This document shows, piece by piece, positions 1 through 8,451 of a DNA stretch of 64,000 nucleotides; position 1 is the first letter of the stretch, and every line of letters begins with the position of its first letter. The notes under the pieces were generated by a model. The model did not search any database. It saw only the letters and a program-made list of their open reading frames with translations, and had not been told where the DNA came from. Where the stretch lies: NCBI RefSeq assembly GCF_943371865.1, contig NZ_CALRWL010000011.1, positions 62,001-126,000 of the forward strand, in the 5' to 3' direction. This DNA is from Azorhizobium sp943371865 (lineage in GTDB: Bacteria; Pseudomonadota; Alphaproteobacteria; Rhizobiales; Xanthobacteraceae). Position numbers and translations under genes: made by a program.

Positions 1-728
1 AGCACGTCGCCTTCCTTCAGCAGCGGGATCACCCGCTCAATAATGGTGTCGGCGTCTTCGCCATTGGCGCCGCTTTCCGGCAGGCCCCACAGGGTGCCGA
101 AATGCACATAGAGCGGCAGATTGGTCTGGCGGCCGATCTCGGCGGCCATCTCCATCACCTTGATGCCCCAGCGGGCAAAACCGCCGATCTCCGCATGGCC
201 CTTGATGCCGCGCACCAGATCCTTGTTGGCATTGGCCGCGCGCACGGTGGCGTCGATGTCCACCCCGTCCGGGCTGTAGAGATTGGGATAGAAATGCCCT
301 TCCAGCCCGCCCACCAGATACGCGGAGAGGAAGGCATAGATGCGGGTCTCGGCGGGCTCGGCGATGAAGTGCCGGAAGCCCGGCAGGGTCATGCAGGAGG
401 GGCCGCCCTGGTCCACCACGGTGGTGACGCCGGAGCGCACGCCCACCATGTCCGGGTTCAGGCCGAAGCGGCCGGTGACATATTGATAGACGTGGCCATG
501 GGTATCGATCATGCCCGGCAGCACCAGCTTGCCGGAGACATCGATCACCTCGGCGGCGCTGGAGGGCAGAATGGTTTCAGCCACCGCTGCGATGCGGCCG
601 TCGCGCACCGCCACGTCGTACAGGCCGTCGATGCCCGAGGTTGGGCAGATCACCCGCCCGCCGCGCAGCAGCAGGTCATATCCCAATGCGTGGATGCCGG
701 CTGCCTCGGTTCCGGTTACGTCGGTCAT
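1..728 (-). CDS. Amidohydrolase/dihydroorotase-like metallohydrolase (3' part outside window)
   Basis: The ATG lies at 728-726 and 242 residues are visible before the gene runs off the left edge. Residues about 15-70 form the small beta domain of composite amidohydrolases (LLLRGGRVICP, then VIDVSGKLVLPGMIDTHGHV). The DTHGH metal-binding motif is near residues 75-79, followed by GVTTVVDQGG. This matches the cyclic amidohydrolase/deacetylase group related to dihydroorotase, which hydrolyses cyclic or acyl amides with a dinuclear metal centre. The substrate cannot be assigned. It is divergently transcribed from a MarR-type gene, and a 14-bp perfect palindrome in the shared 136-bp gap suggests co-regulation. 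The later His/Lys/Asp metal ligands lie partly outside the window. Confidence 0.8.
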   Translation of the reverse strand, partial: MTDVTGTEAAGIHALGYDLLLRGGRVICPTSGIDGLYDVAVRDGRIAAVAETILPSSAAEVIDVSGKLVLPGMIDTHGHVYQYVTGRFGLNPDMVGVRSGVTTVVDQGGPSCMTLPGFRHFIAEPAETRIYAFLSAYLVGGLEGHFYPNLYSPDGVDIDATVRAANANKDLVRGIKGHAEIGGFARWGIKVMEMAAEIGRQTNLPLYVHFGTLWGLPESGANGEDADTIIERVIPLLKEGDV

Positions 729-789
729 GGGGTCGTGCCTCCTGTTATGCGCTTGGTGAGGCCTTCGATGGACGACGGCCTCGAAAAAG

Positions 790-803
790 CGAAGCATGCT
801 TCG
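790..803. promoter_or_regulatory. 14-bp perfect palindrome, candidate MarR operator
   Basis: The sequence CGAAGCATGCTTCG is identical to its reverse complement. It sits in the gap between the amidohydrolase start (728) and the MarR gene start (865, or 826 if the upstream ATG is used). Position and symmetry fit an operator for the adjacent MarR dimer acting on both genes. That role is inferred. Confidence 0.5.
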
Positions 804-864
804 TATTTGCCTCCTTGCATGAGGCATGCCAGGAATGGTGGCAGGACGATCGGACGAGGACGCG

Positions 865-1419
865 ATGGCAATCGGCAGAGGCGAGAAAACCGCGACCACC
901 GGCCCGAACACGGCCGCGGACCAGCCGGCGGCCCCCGGTGATGACGCGTTGGCATTGCTGCATCCCTGGCCGCTGGAGGATCGCCCGGGCTTCCTCATCC
1001 GCCGGCTGCACCAGATCCATGTGGCGCTGTTCGCGGAGATCTGCGCCGCCCACAAGGTGACGCCGCTGCAATACAGCCTGCTCTCGGCCCTGTGCGCCTG
1101 CGACAGCGCCGACCAGACCACGCTGGCCGCCATGGTGGCGCTGGACCGCACCACCACCACCGGCGCCTTGAAACGGCTGGAGGCGCGCGGGCTGGTGCAG
1201 CGGGGCAAATCGGCAGAGGACCGGCGCTCGCACCGCTGCCGGCTCACCGTCGCCGGCCGCGCCCTGCATGGCGCCATGGAGGCCGACGCCCGCCGCGCCC
1301 ACGCGCAAACCCTGGCGCCGCTGGGGGTGGAGGACGGCGCGGCGCTGGTGGCGCTGCTGAAGCGGGTGGTGGCGGCTTTCGGCGACCGGGGCGAGCCGCC
1401 GACGCTGCCCGCATTCTAG
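865..1419 (+). CDS. MarR family transcriptional regulator
   Basis: A winged-helix regulator of 184 residues from the ATG at 865, which is preceded by a GAGGA ribosome-binding sequence. An in-frame ATG at 826 would add 13 residues but has no comparable site. The core (about residues 45-140) has the MarR signature: a dimerisation helix (RPGFLIRRLHQIHVALF), VTPLQYSLLSALC, a recognition helix with TTTTGALKRLEARGLV, and the wing sequence KSAEDRRSHRCRLT. Such proteins bind short palindromes as dimers and release on binding small phenolic or acidic ligands. The divergent amidohydrolase is its probable target, through the palindrome at 790-803. The effector is unknown. Confidence 0.88.
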   Translation: MAIGRGEKTATTGPNTAADQPAAPGDDALALLHPWPLEDRPGFLIRRLHQIHVALFAEICAAHKVTPLQYSLLSALCACDSADQTTLAAMVALDRTTTTGALKRLEARGLVQRGKSAEDRRSHRCRLTVAGRALHGAMEADARRAHAQTLAPLGVEDGAALVALLKRVVAAFGDRGEPPTLPAF

Positions 1420-1434
1420 GCGATCGCCTTAGAA

Positions 1435-1448
1435 TTGATCCAAATCAA
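1435..1448. promoter_or_regulatory. Perfect FNR/FixK-type box
   Basis: TTGAT-CCAA-ATCAA matches the canonical FNR/CRP-family half-sites TTGAT-N4-ATCAA exactly. It lies 16 bp after the marR stop. A class II promoter would start transcription about 41 bp downstream, near 1483, reading toward the cupin gene at 1655. A weak TGTAGC at 1472-1477 could serve as a -10 element. Anaerobic or microaerobic control is inferred. Confidence 0.6.
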
Positions 1449-1654
1449 GGACAAATATCGGGCGGCGGCACTGTAGCGTCACCCGCGCACACGTGACGTA
1501 ACGGCATCGACACTGTGCTACCGCCCAGGGTGATCGCCTTTGCGATCAGCGCCGGACGCATGCCCCAGGCCTGTCTGGCGCAAGCTCCGGGCGCCAAGGT
1601 GCCGCCGATCGTATTCACGCCGCGCGGTACCGCGGCGGCTCGGGAGTTTTGGTC

Positions 1655-2122
1655 TTGACGTCTTCCCTCTGGCACTCCGGTGGCACCGAGGCGCCCATTA
1701 TCGTTCCTGAAATGGGCATGGAACTGCGGATCCGGCTGCCGCCGCCTTTGTCCGACGGGGCGATTACGGTGGTGGACTCCATCTGCGCCCCCGGCTTCGG
1801 CCCGCCATTGCACCGCTTCCGAGAAGCCAAAGTGCTGCGCATCCTGTCCGGCCGCTTTCTGTTCGCGGTTGATGACACGCGATTTTACGCCAAAGCCGGC
1901 GACGTGGTGCATGTGCCCCGCCGGGCCACCAGCGCCTATCTCAACGTCGGGTCCGACCCCGCCATGCTGAGCACCATGTATGTGCCAGGCATGGATGCCA
2001 GCGCCTTCTTCGGCGGAATCCGCATGGTGGCCGGCGCCGGCGGCGGCTGGAAGTCACCCGACCTCAGCGCCTATGGCGCCCGCTGGGGGGTGGAGTTCCT
2101 CGGCCCGGCGCTCGTCGAGTGA
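1655..2122 (+). CDS. Small single-domain cupin protein
   Basis: About 155 residues. The TTG at 1655 is favoured because a GGGAG sequence lies eight bases upstream. An in-frame TTG at 1649 is too close to that sequence, and the first in-frame ATG comes about 20 codons later. The central part (about residues 45-110) reads as a cupin barrel: PPLHRFREAKVLRILSGRF, a GD turn in YAKAGDVVHVPRR, and ATSAYLNVG. Only part of the usual metal-binding His set is present, so an enzymatic role is uncertain. It may be a sensor or binding protein. A perfect FNR-type box about 210 bp upstream suggests oxygen-linked expression. No partner gene is adjacent on the same strand. Confidence 0.65.
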   Translation: MTSSLWHSGGTEAPIIVPEMGMELRIRLPPPLSDGAITVVDSICAPGFGPPLHRFREAKVLRILSGRFLFAVDDTRFYAKAGDVVHVPRRATSAYLNVGSDPAMLSTMYVPGMDASAFFGGIRMVAGAGGGWKSPDLSAYGARWGVEFLGPALVE

Positions 2123-2195
2123 GCGCGGCAACCGGGCGGCGGCCCCCGCCCGCCTGACCCGGGCGGCGGACGGGGATCGGCGCGCCCCGTGCTGC

Positions 2196-4787
2196 TCACA
2201 GATGCCGCAGCACCCGCACCGGCGGCTGGCTCAGCGCCCGCCAGGTGCCCAGCAGGCCGAAGCCCACGGTGAAGGCCAGCGCCAGGGCCACCGCGAACGC
2301 CGCCGCTCCGGGGGCAAAGGTGAAGGCGATGTCCATCACCCGCGTCACCACGAAGAAGGCGGCCAGCGTGCCGGCGGCGATGGCGAACACCGCCGTCGCC
2401 AATCCCAGCCCGGCATATTCCAGCGCATAGGCCCCCACCAGCCGCGCGCGGGTGGCGCCCAGGGTCTTCAGGATCACCGCATCATAGACCCGGTGCTGAT
2501 GCCCCGCCGCCAGCGCCCCGGCCAGCACCAGCACCGAGGTGAGCAGCGTCACCAGACTGGCGATGCGGATGCCGAACGACAGATCGCCGATCATCTTGTT
2601 GGCCTGGTCCAGCGCCTCCTTCACCCGCACCGTGGTCACGCCGGGATAGGCCTGCGCCACCTGGCGCATGAAGGCCAGTTCCGGCGCCGAGCCCGCGCCT
2701 TCGGGAAAGGTCAGGGTCGCCAGCACCGAATAGGGTGCCCCGGCAAAGGTGACGGGGGAGAATTGCATCACGAAATTGATGCCGAGCCGCTCCCATTTCA
2801 CCTCGCGGAAATTGGCGAGCGTCGCGGTGATGGGGCGACCCAACACGTTCACCGTCACCTTGTCCCCGAGCTTCAGCCCCAGCCCCTCCGCCAGCTTGCG
2901 GTCGAACGAGACCTGCGGCTCGGTTTCCCCCGGCTGCCACCAGCGTCCGGCCACCAGCTTGGAGCCTTCCGGCATGTCGTCGCCGAACGAGATGCCGCGG
3001 TCGCTCTGCAGCACCCACGCGGCATCGGGGGCGGCTTTGACCTCCTCGGAGGGGATATCGTTGAGCGCGGTGATGCGCCCGCGCAGCATGGGCACCGCCC
3101 GATAATCGGCGCCGGGGGCGTTCTGGGCGATGAAGGCGGCGAACGCCGCCTGGTCCTCGCTGGGCACGTCCACAAAGAAGAAGCTGGGCGCCTTCTCCGC
3201 CAGCGATCCGGAAATCTCCGCCGTCAGGCTGCGGTCGATCAAGGCGATGGCGGTGAGCAGCGACAGCCCCAGTCCCAGCGACAGCACCACCGTGGGGGTG
3301 AGCGCGCCGGGCCGGTGGATATTGGCCAGGGCCAGCCGGGCCATGGTGTTGCGCGGGCGCGGCAGCCGCCGGGTCAAAGCCATGATCCCCGCCGCCACGC
3401 CGCGCAGCATCACGAACACCGCCGCCGCCGCGGCGAGGAAGATCAGCGCCGAGCGCAGATCCTCGGCGGTGGCCAGCGCCAGAGCCACCAGGGCCGCCAC
3501 CGCGAGCGCGCAACCGGCCACATAGACCAGCGAGGGCCAGCTCCGGCGGGTGCCGATCTCATCGCGGAAGAGGGCCGAGACCGGCGCCTCCTGCGCCCGC
3601 GCCAGCGGCCACAAGGTGAAGGCGATGGTCACCAGCGCCCCATAGAGCGCCGCGAACAGCAAGGCCCAGGGATCGAGATGCGGCGACAGGGGGAATGGGA
3701 TGTAGGCCGCCATCACGCCGGCCGCCACGAACGGCACCGCCGCGCCCAGCACCAGCCCGAGGCCGATGCCCAAGGCGGCGATCATGGCCACTTCCAGGAA
3801 ATAGGTGGCGAAGATGGTGCCGCGCGTGGCCCCCAGCGCCTTCAGGGTGGCGATCACCTCGCGCTTTTCCGCCAGATGGGAGGAGACCGCATTGGCCACC
3901 CCCACCCCGCCCACCAGCAAAGCGGTGAGGCCCACCAGGGTCAGATATTGGGCGATGCGCTTGACGTTGCGCTCCAGCTGCGGCGAGGCGGCATCGCGGG
4001 TGCGCACTTCGAAGCCCGCCTCCGGCGCCCCGGCCCGCACCTTTTCCACGAGAGCGGTGAGCGCGGCGGGGCTGCTGTCCGCCAACGCCACCCGATAGCT
4101 CCAGCGCACCAGGCTGCCGGGCTGGATCAATCCGGTGGCCGGCAAGGCCGCATCCGAGATCAGCAGGCGCGGCCCGAAGCCGACGCCGGACGACAGCCGG
4201 TCCGGCTCGCTGGCCAGCACCGCGCGCAGTTCCAGGGTGGCGGCGCCCACCTGGATGCGGTCGCCCACCTTCAGGTCGAGGCGCGAGAACAAGGTCTCGT
4301 CTGCCACCGCCCCATAGACCCCGGCCCGCTCGGCCAAGGCATCGGCCAGCGGCAGAGAGGGCGCCAGTTCCGGCGTGCCCACCAGCGGATAGGTGCGGTC
4401 CACCCCCTTCATTTCCACCAAAGTGGCGGCGCCCGACGGCGCCCGCGCCATGGCCCGCAGCAGCGCCACCCGGCCGACGCTGCCGGTGGCCGCATGCAGC
4501 ACCGCCTGCTCCGCCGGGCTCGCCTCGCGCTGGATCAAAGTGAAGGCGGCATCCCCGCCCAGGATCGCCCGGCCCTCGCGGGCAAGGCCATCGGTGAGGG
4601 CGCGAGCGAACGAGCCGACCCCGGCGATGGACATCACCCCCAGCGCCAGGCAGGCCAGGAAAATGCCGAAGCCGCGCTTGGCGCCGCGCAATTCGCGCGC
4701 CGCGAACCGCAGCGCCACCCGGAGCGTGCCCGCACCGGACAGGCCCGGGGCAGACGTCACCGGCATCGGAGAGACGGGCGGGCTCAT
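2196..4787 (-). CDS. FtsX-like ABC transporter permease (YbbP type)
   Basis: An 863-residue inner-membrane protein beginning at the ATG that overlaps the stop of the upstream ATPase gene (ATGA, 4787-4784). It has the YbbP/DUF214 plan: an N-terminal membrane helix (FGIFLACLALGVMSIAGVGS), a large periplasmic MacB-like domain, an FtsX domain with three helices around residues 270-400 (TLVGLTALLVGGVGVANAVS), a central paired-helix region, a second periplasmic domain, and a second FtsX domain at the C-terminus. With the ATPase it should form a mechanotransmitting ABC exporter, not an importer. The ybbA-ybbP-tesA neighbourhood is conserved in proteobacteria and is often linked to handling of lipids or hydrophobic compounds. 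The substrate is not established. Confidence 0.88.
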   Translation of the reverse strand: MSPPVSPMPVTSAPGLSGAGTLRVALRFAARELRGAKRGFGIFLACLALGVMSIAGVGSFARALTDGLAREGRAILGGDAAFTLIQREASPAEQAVLHAATGSVGRVALLRAMARAPSGAATLVEMKGVDRTYPLVGTPELAPSLPLADALAERAGVYGAVADETLFSRLDLKVGDRIQVGAATLELRAVLASEPDRLSSGVGFGPRLLISDAALPATGLIQPGSLVRWSYRVALADSSPAALTALVEKVRAGAPEAGFEVRTRDAASPQLERNVKRIAQYLTLVGLTALLVGGVGVANAVSSHLAEKREVIATLKALGATRGTIFATYFLEVAMIAALGIGLGLVLGAAVPFVAAGVMAAYIPFPLSPHLDPWALLFAALYGALVTIAFTLWPLARAQEAPVSALFRDEIGTRRSWPSLVYVAGCALAVAALVALALATAEDLRSALIFLAAAAAVFVMLRGVAAGIMALTRRLPRPRNTMARLALANIHRPGALTPTVVLSLGLGLSLLTAIALIDRSLTAEISGSLAEKAPSFFFVDVPSEDQAAFAAFIAQNAPGADYRAVPMLRGRITALNDIPSEEVKAAPDAAWVLQSDRGISFGDDMPEGSKLVAGRWWQPGETEPQVSFDRKLAEGLGLKLGDKVTVNVLGRPITATLANFREVKWERLGINFVMQFSPVTFAGAPYSVLATLTFPEGAGSAPELAFMRQVAQAYPGVTTVRVKEALDQANKMIGDLSFGIRIASLVTLLTSVLVLAGALAAGHQHRVYDAVILKTLGATRARLVGAYALEYAGLGLATAVFAIAAGTLAAFFVVTRVMDIAFTFAPGAAAFAVALALAFTVGFGLLGTWRALSQPPVRVLRHL

Positions 4788-5518
4788 GCCTCCACCCGTT
4801 CCGCCGGCTCGCCCTCGATCACGCCGGAGCGCAGCCGCACCACCCGGCTGCACCGCCGCGCCAGGCCCGCATCATGGGTTACCAGCACCAGAGTGGTGCC
4901 GCGCGCCCGATGGGCCGCGAACAGCAGATCCATGATCTGCTGGCCGGTGGCCTCGTCCAGATTGCCGGTGGGCTCGTCCGCCACCAGGATCGGCGGCTCG
5001 GGGGCCAAAGCGCGGGCCACCGCCACGCGCTGCTGCTCGCCGCCCGACATCTGCGCCGGATAATGACTCAGCCGATGGCCCAGCCCCACCGCCTCTAGTT
5101 CCACCGCGGCGCGGGCGAAGGCATCGGCCCGCCCGGCCAGTTCCAGCGGGATGGCCACATTCTCCAGCGCGGTCATGGTGGGGATGAGGTGGAAAGACTG
5201 GAACACAATACCCACATGCGCTCCACGAAAGCGGGCGAGGCGATCCTCGTTCAGCGTTGTCACATCTGCGCCAGCGACCCGAACCAAACCGCTGTCCACC
5301 CGTTCCAATCCGGCCATGACCATCAGCAACGTGGATTTTCCCGACCCCGAAGGCCCCACCAGCCCCACCGTCTCGCCCGGCGCGATGGACAAGCTGACGC
5401 CTTTGAGCACATGCACGCGGGCGGCCCCGCTGCCGAGGGAGAGATCCACATCGCGCAGGTCGATGGCGGGGGAGACGGGCGCTGCGGCCGCAGGGGCCGG
5501 GAAGGAGAAGCTGTTCAT
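4784..5518 (-). CDS. ABC transporter ATP-binding protein (YbbA type)
   Basis: About 244 residues from the ATG at 5518; an in-frame ATG at 5536 adds six. All ABC ATPase motifs are present: Walker A GPSGSGKST, Q-loop IVFQSFHLIPTMT, signature MSGGEQQRVAVARAL, Walker B ILVADEPTGNLD, and the switch His in LVLVTHD. This is the LolD/MacB/YbbA subfamily, which powers FtsX-type permeases. The gene overlaps the permease gene by four bases, indicating translational coupling. It is divergent from tesA, as in the ybbA/tesA arrangement of Escherichia coli. If the upstream ATG is used, its start codon overlaps that of tesA within one CCATGG palindrome (5533-5538). Confidence 0.9.
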   Translation of the reverse strand: MNSFSFPAPAAAAPVSPAIDLRDVDLSLGSGAARVHVLKGVSLSIAPGETVGLVGPSGSGKSTLLMVMAGLERVDSGLVRVAGADVTTLNEDRLARFRGAHVGIVFQSFHLIPTMTALENVAIPLELAGRADAFARAAVELEAVGLGHRLSHYPAQMSGGEQQRVAVARALAPEPPILVADEPTGNLDEATGQQIMDLLFAAHRARGTTLVLVTHDAGLARRCSRVVRLRSGVIEGEPAERVEA

Positions 5519-5534
5519 GCCGGAGGCGTTCGCC

Positions 5535-6290
5535 ATGGGTAAGAGACGTGTTGAGGGATACGTGGCGCCGCCGCCGGCGGACCACAAGCCGGTCGGCCCC
5601 GCCCATGGGGCGCGGCGCGGGTCTCCCGTTCCGTCATATGCGGCATGGATCAAGGCAACGGGAAGGCTTCTGGCCCTGATGATCGCAGTCACGTTCGCGT
5701 CAGCGCTGCCGGCGAGCGCCAAGACCCTGCGCCTCGTCGCCTTCGGCGACAGCCTCAGCGCCGGCTATGGCCTGCCCCGGCCGGACGCCTTTCCCGCCAA
5801 GCTGGAAGCCGCCCTCAAGGCCCGCGGCTATGATGTGAGCGTGGCCAATGCCGGCGTCTCCGGCGATACCACCAGCGCCGGGCTGGCCCGCCTCGACTGG
5901 TCGGTGCCCGCCGGCACCGATGCGGTGATCGTGGAACTGGGCGCCAACGACATGCTGCGCGGCCAGGATCCCGCCCTCACCCGCAAGAACCTGACTGAGA
6001 TCATCGCCCGCCTCAAGGCGCGCCAATTGCCGATCCTGCTGGCCGGCATGCGGGCGGCGCCCAATCTCGGCGCCGACTATCAGCGCACGTTCGACGCCAT
6101 CTTCCCCGATCTGGCGCGGCAGAACGCCCTGCTGCTCTATCCCTTCTTCCTGGAGGGCGTGGCCGGAGACCGCGCGGTGATCCAGCCGGACGGCCTGCAC
6201 CCCACCGCCGCGGGGGTGGACCGCATCGTCGCCGGCATCCTGCCGGACGTGGAAAAGCTGATCGCCCAGGCCGGCGGAAGCCGGAAATAG
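5535..6290 (+). CDS. tesA: Arylesterase / lysophospholipase TesA
   Basis: A GDSL/SGNH hydrolase of the TesA family, normally a periplasmic thioesterase, arylesterase and lysophospholipase. The blocks are Block I FGDSLSAGYGL (catalytic Ser), Block II with Gly in NAGVSGDTT, Block III GANDML, and Block V DGLHPTAAG with the catalytic Asp and His. A hydrophobic export segment (LLALMIAVTFASALPASA) precedes the domain. The ATG at 5535 has GGAGG eight bases upstream but gives an unusually long, partly polar leader. The ATG at 5679 gives a short leader lacking the usual positive charge. The start is therefore unsettled, while the mature protein is clear. Divergent from the YbbA-type ATPase. Confidence 0.88.
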   Translation: MGKRRVEGYVAPPPADHKPVGPAHGARRGSPVPSYAAWIKATGRLLALMIAVTFASALPASAKTLRLVAFGDSLSAGYGLPRPDAFPAKLEAALKARGYDVSVANAGVSGDTTSAGLARLDWSVPAGTDAVIVELGANDMLRGQDPALTRKNLTEIIARLKARQLPILLAGMRAAPNLGADYQRTFDAIFPDLARQNALLLYPFFLEGVAGDRAVIQPDGLHPTAAGVDRIVAGILPDVEKLIAQAGGSRK

Positions 6291-6304
6291 ACCGAGGCCG
6301 CCGT

Positions 6305-6330
6305 AGCGCCCTTCGCTGGCGGAGGGCGCT
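6305..6330. terminator. Candidate terminator hairpin between converging genes
   Basis: AGCGCCCT (6305-6312) pairs perfectly with AGGGCGCT (6323-6330) around a 10-nt loop, between the converging tesA and AraC-type genes. There is no clear T-run on either side, so efficient intrinsic termination is uncertain. Confidence 0.35.
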
Positions 6331-6339
6331 GCGGCGCAG

Positions 6340-7323
6340 TCAGGGGTGGGCGTCGCGGTGCGCCGGTTCGGCCGGCGCGCGCCGCAGCTCGCGCGGGGTG
6401 AGTCCGTAGGCGGCCTGGAACGCCCGATAGAACACCGACAGGCTCTCGAACCCGCAGGCGTAGGCAAGGGCGATGATGGGCATCGCGGGGGCGCTGCCCA
6501 GCAGGCGCCGCGCCGCCTCCAGCCGGATATCCGTCAGGGTGCGCGAGAATGACCGGCCGGTCGGCTCGAACAGCACATGCACCTGGCGCAGGGAGATGCC
6601 CAGTTCCTGCGCCACCCGCGTCGGCGAGAGCTTCGGCTGGGCCATGTCACGCACCAGGATGTCGCGGGCCGCATAGAGCAGCCCGGCCCGCAGGGCGGCG
6701 CGGCCCTCGGGTGAACCCGCCGGCAGGCGCCCGCGGGCGATCAGGGCCAGACGGGCCGCGTGCGCCACATCGGCCACCGGATCCCGCAGCGGGGCATGGC
6801 CCCGCACCACCACCCCGAATAGCGCCCGGAGCGCCCGCGCCGCCGGCGCGCTGGCCGGAAGCTTGGCCGCATGCAGATCGTGAGCTCGCGCATCCAGCAG
6901 GATCTCGCCGGAAATGGGGATCTTCAGCATGTGATATTCGAAACTGCCCCAGTGCGCCGGCACCGCATGAAACGCCATGTCGGAATGGGCGATGGTCAGT
7001 TCGCTGGCCGCGACGCTCTGCACCGGCACCCGTCCGGTTTCGAGCCAGCCCGGCCCGCGCACCTGAAGGCCGATGCACAGGCTCTGCCCCGGTCGCTGCG
7101 CGATGTCCGCTTCGGTCCGGCGGATGCGATAGCACGAGGCGTGCATTTCGGACACGATGGCGCCGCCGAACGCCCGCGCCACGAAGCGGCCGTGGAAGGC
7201 GGCGCGGCGCTCCCGCTCCAGTTCGATGGTGACGCCGAACAGGCTTCTGCCGCGCACCTCGCACCAATGGTCGAAGCGATCCTGCACGCGAAGATCTTCG
7301 GTGCTGAAGGTGAGCATGGGCAC
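6340..7323 (-). CDS. AraC family transcriptional regulator
   Basis: A 327-residue regulator with a cupin-like AraC-binding N-terminal domain (about residues 15-190, similar to the AraC_binding_2 group that starts FDHWCEVRGRSLFG). The C-terminal AraC DNA-binding domain covers about residues 225-320. Its two helix-turn-helix units are visible in SPTRVAQELGISLRQVHVLF and in IIALAYACGFESLSVFYRAFQ, followed by GLTPRELR. Regulators of this architecture usually respond to small aromatic or amino compounds and act on a nearby operon. Here the neighbours are tesA (converging) and an unrelated unrecognised gene, so the target cannot be deduced. Confidence 0.88.
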   Translation of the reverse strand: MPMLTFSTEDLRVQDRFDHWCEVRGRSLFGVTIELERERRAAFHGRFVARAFGGAIVSEMHASCYRIRRTEADIAQRPGQSLCIGLQVRGPGWLETGRVPVQSVAASELTIAHSDMAFHAVPAHWGSFEYHMLKIPISGEILLDARAHDLHAAKLPASAPAARALRALFGVVVRGHAPLRDPVADVAHAARLALIARGRLPAGSPEGRAALRAGLLYAARDILVRDMAQPKLSPTRVAQELGISLRQVHVLFEPTGRSFSRTLTDIRLEAARRLLGSAPAMPIIALAYACGFESLSVFYRAFQAAYGLTPRELRRAPAEPAHRDAHP

Positions 7324-7440
7324 GCCGCTGAAGAGATCCTCAGCGACCTATATACCGTTTCTGCCCTTGGGGCAGCTGCCAGCCGCCACATGCCCATAGG
7401 CGTGCGGCCACCGTCGTTACCGTGCGGCGCCTGGGGGGCG

Positions 7441-8439
7441 TCAGGCGGGAGGCGTCGGCCAGCCATGGGGATGCCACGGGGCATGCGCTGGCCGCGCCGA
7501 TGGCATGGCGATTTTCCGGGCCATGCCGGTCAGGATCGCCGACAGATGGCCGGGGAGGCCCACGGTCTCCGCCGCCACGGCGGCGAGCAGGCGATCGGGG
7601 CTGACGCCCTCGGCCACCAGCCAATGCAGCCCAATGGCGATGACATCCCAGCCCAGCGGCGGCCGGCCGGGATTGGCGGTGGCGGCATCGTTCTGCCCCA
7701 GGAGCGCGACCAGGAGCCGAACCGCGGCGCAGGGATCCGGGTCCGCCAGCGCGCCCAGCAATTGGGCGTCGGACATGGACCGCGCGCGGGCGAAGGTCAG
7801 CAGCAGGGCGCCGGCGCCGGGGCGGTGCTCGGCGGGGCCGCGAAGAATGACCTGCCGCAGGAGATGGACGGCGGTTCGATCGCTCAGCGGCAGCCGGGCC
7901 AGCGACCGCGCCACATCATCGAGACAGAAGGGATGGCCCAGATGGGCGAAGCTGGCCAAGGCGTACACGGCTTGATCCAGGCGCAATTCGCCGCGCCCCG
8001 CCGCCACGGCGCCGACCACCGCCGCGCTGACGGAAGCCAGGACGGGCGTGCCCTCGGCCCGCACGCGCTCGCACAGCGCCTCGCGGAACATGGCGGCGGT
8101 GCCGGCCGGATCGTCGGCATCGATCAGCATGGCGGCGACCAGACATTGCCCGGCCAGCGCGCGCACCACTTGGCGGTCGCTGATCTCGCCCGCATCGCGC
8201 AGCACGGCGATGGCCCGCGCCACCGTGCTGAGGGTCGCCAGGGATGCGCCGGCCGGGCGGGACAGGTCGGCCAATAGATCAAGGGCACGGGTCGCCTCCA
8301 CGGCGCCGCCCTGCACCTGCGCCATCAGATCCTCCACGGCGCCGGACTGCGTCTGGCTCGCGCTCGGCGCCGGCGGGGGCGCCGCCGGCTCCGCCGCCAC
8401 AGGCTGTGATATCGCGGACATCCACCGTCCCCAGCCCAT
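7441..8439 (-). CDS. Unrecognised alpha-helical protein
   Basis: 332 residues, or 326 from an in-frame ATG at 8421. I do not recognise a family. The N-terminus is Ala/Pro/Gln-rich and probably disordered to about residue 35. The rest is Ala/Leu-rich with repeated helix-loop-helix character (for example DRQVVRALAGQCLVAAMLI, LARLPLSDRTAVHLLRQVIL, ARSMSDAQLLGALADPD), resembling an alpha-solenoid such as the DUF2336/HEAT-type proteins of alphaproteobacteria. There is no signal peptide, membrane segment or catalytic motif. Codon use is typical of the window, and the frame is long with good third-position GC, so the gene is probably real. It is followed 12 bp upstream of its start by the end of the small secreted protein gene on the same strand. 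Confidence 0.6.
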   Translation of the reverse strand: MGWGRWMSAISQPVAAEPAAPPPAPSASQTQSGAVEDLMAQVQGGAVEATRALDLLADLSRPAGASLATLSTVARAIAVLRDAGEISDRQVVRALAGQCLVAAMLIDADDPAGTAAMFREALCERVRAEGTPVLASVSAAVVGAVAAGRGELRLDQAVYALASFAHLGHPFCLDDVARSLARLPLSDRTAVHLLRQVILRGPAEHRPGAGALLLTFARARSMSDAQLLGALADPDPCAAVRLLVALLGQNDAATANPGRPPLGWDVIAIGLHWLVAEGVSPDRLLAAVAAETVGLPGHLSAILTGMARKIAMPSARPAHAPWHPHGWPTPPA

Positions 8440-8451
8440 GCCCCCCGGGGC

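Noticed and set aside
1560..1658. A 32-codon reading frame between the FNR box and the cupin gene
   Set aside because: Weak ribosome-binding sequence, no recognisable product, and overlap with the cupin start. It could be a leader peptide but the support is too thin.
1980..5063. A 1027-codon open frame on the + strand opposite the FtsX-type permease and ATPase
   Set aside because: It is antisense to two well-conserved ABC genes. Its product is Arg/His/Gln/Gly-rich with no fold, as expected of a stop-poor frame in GC-rich DNA.
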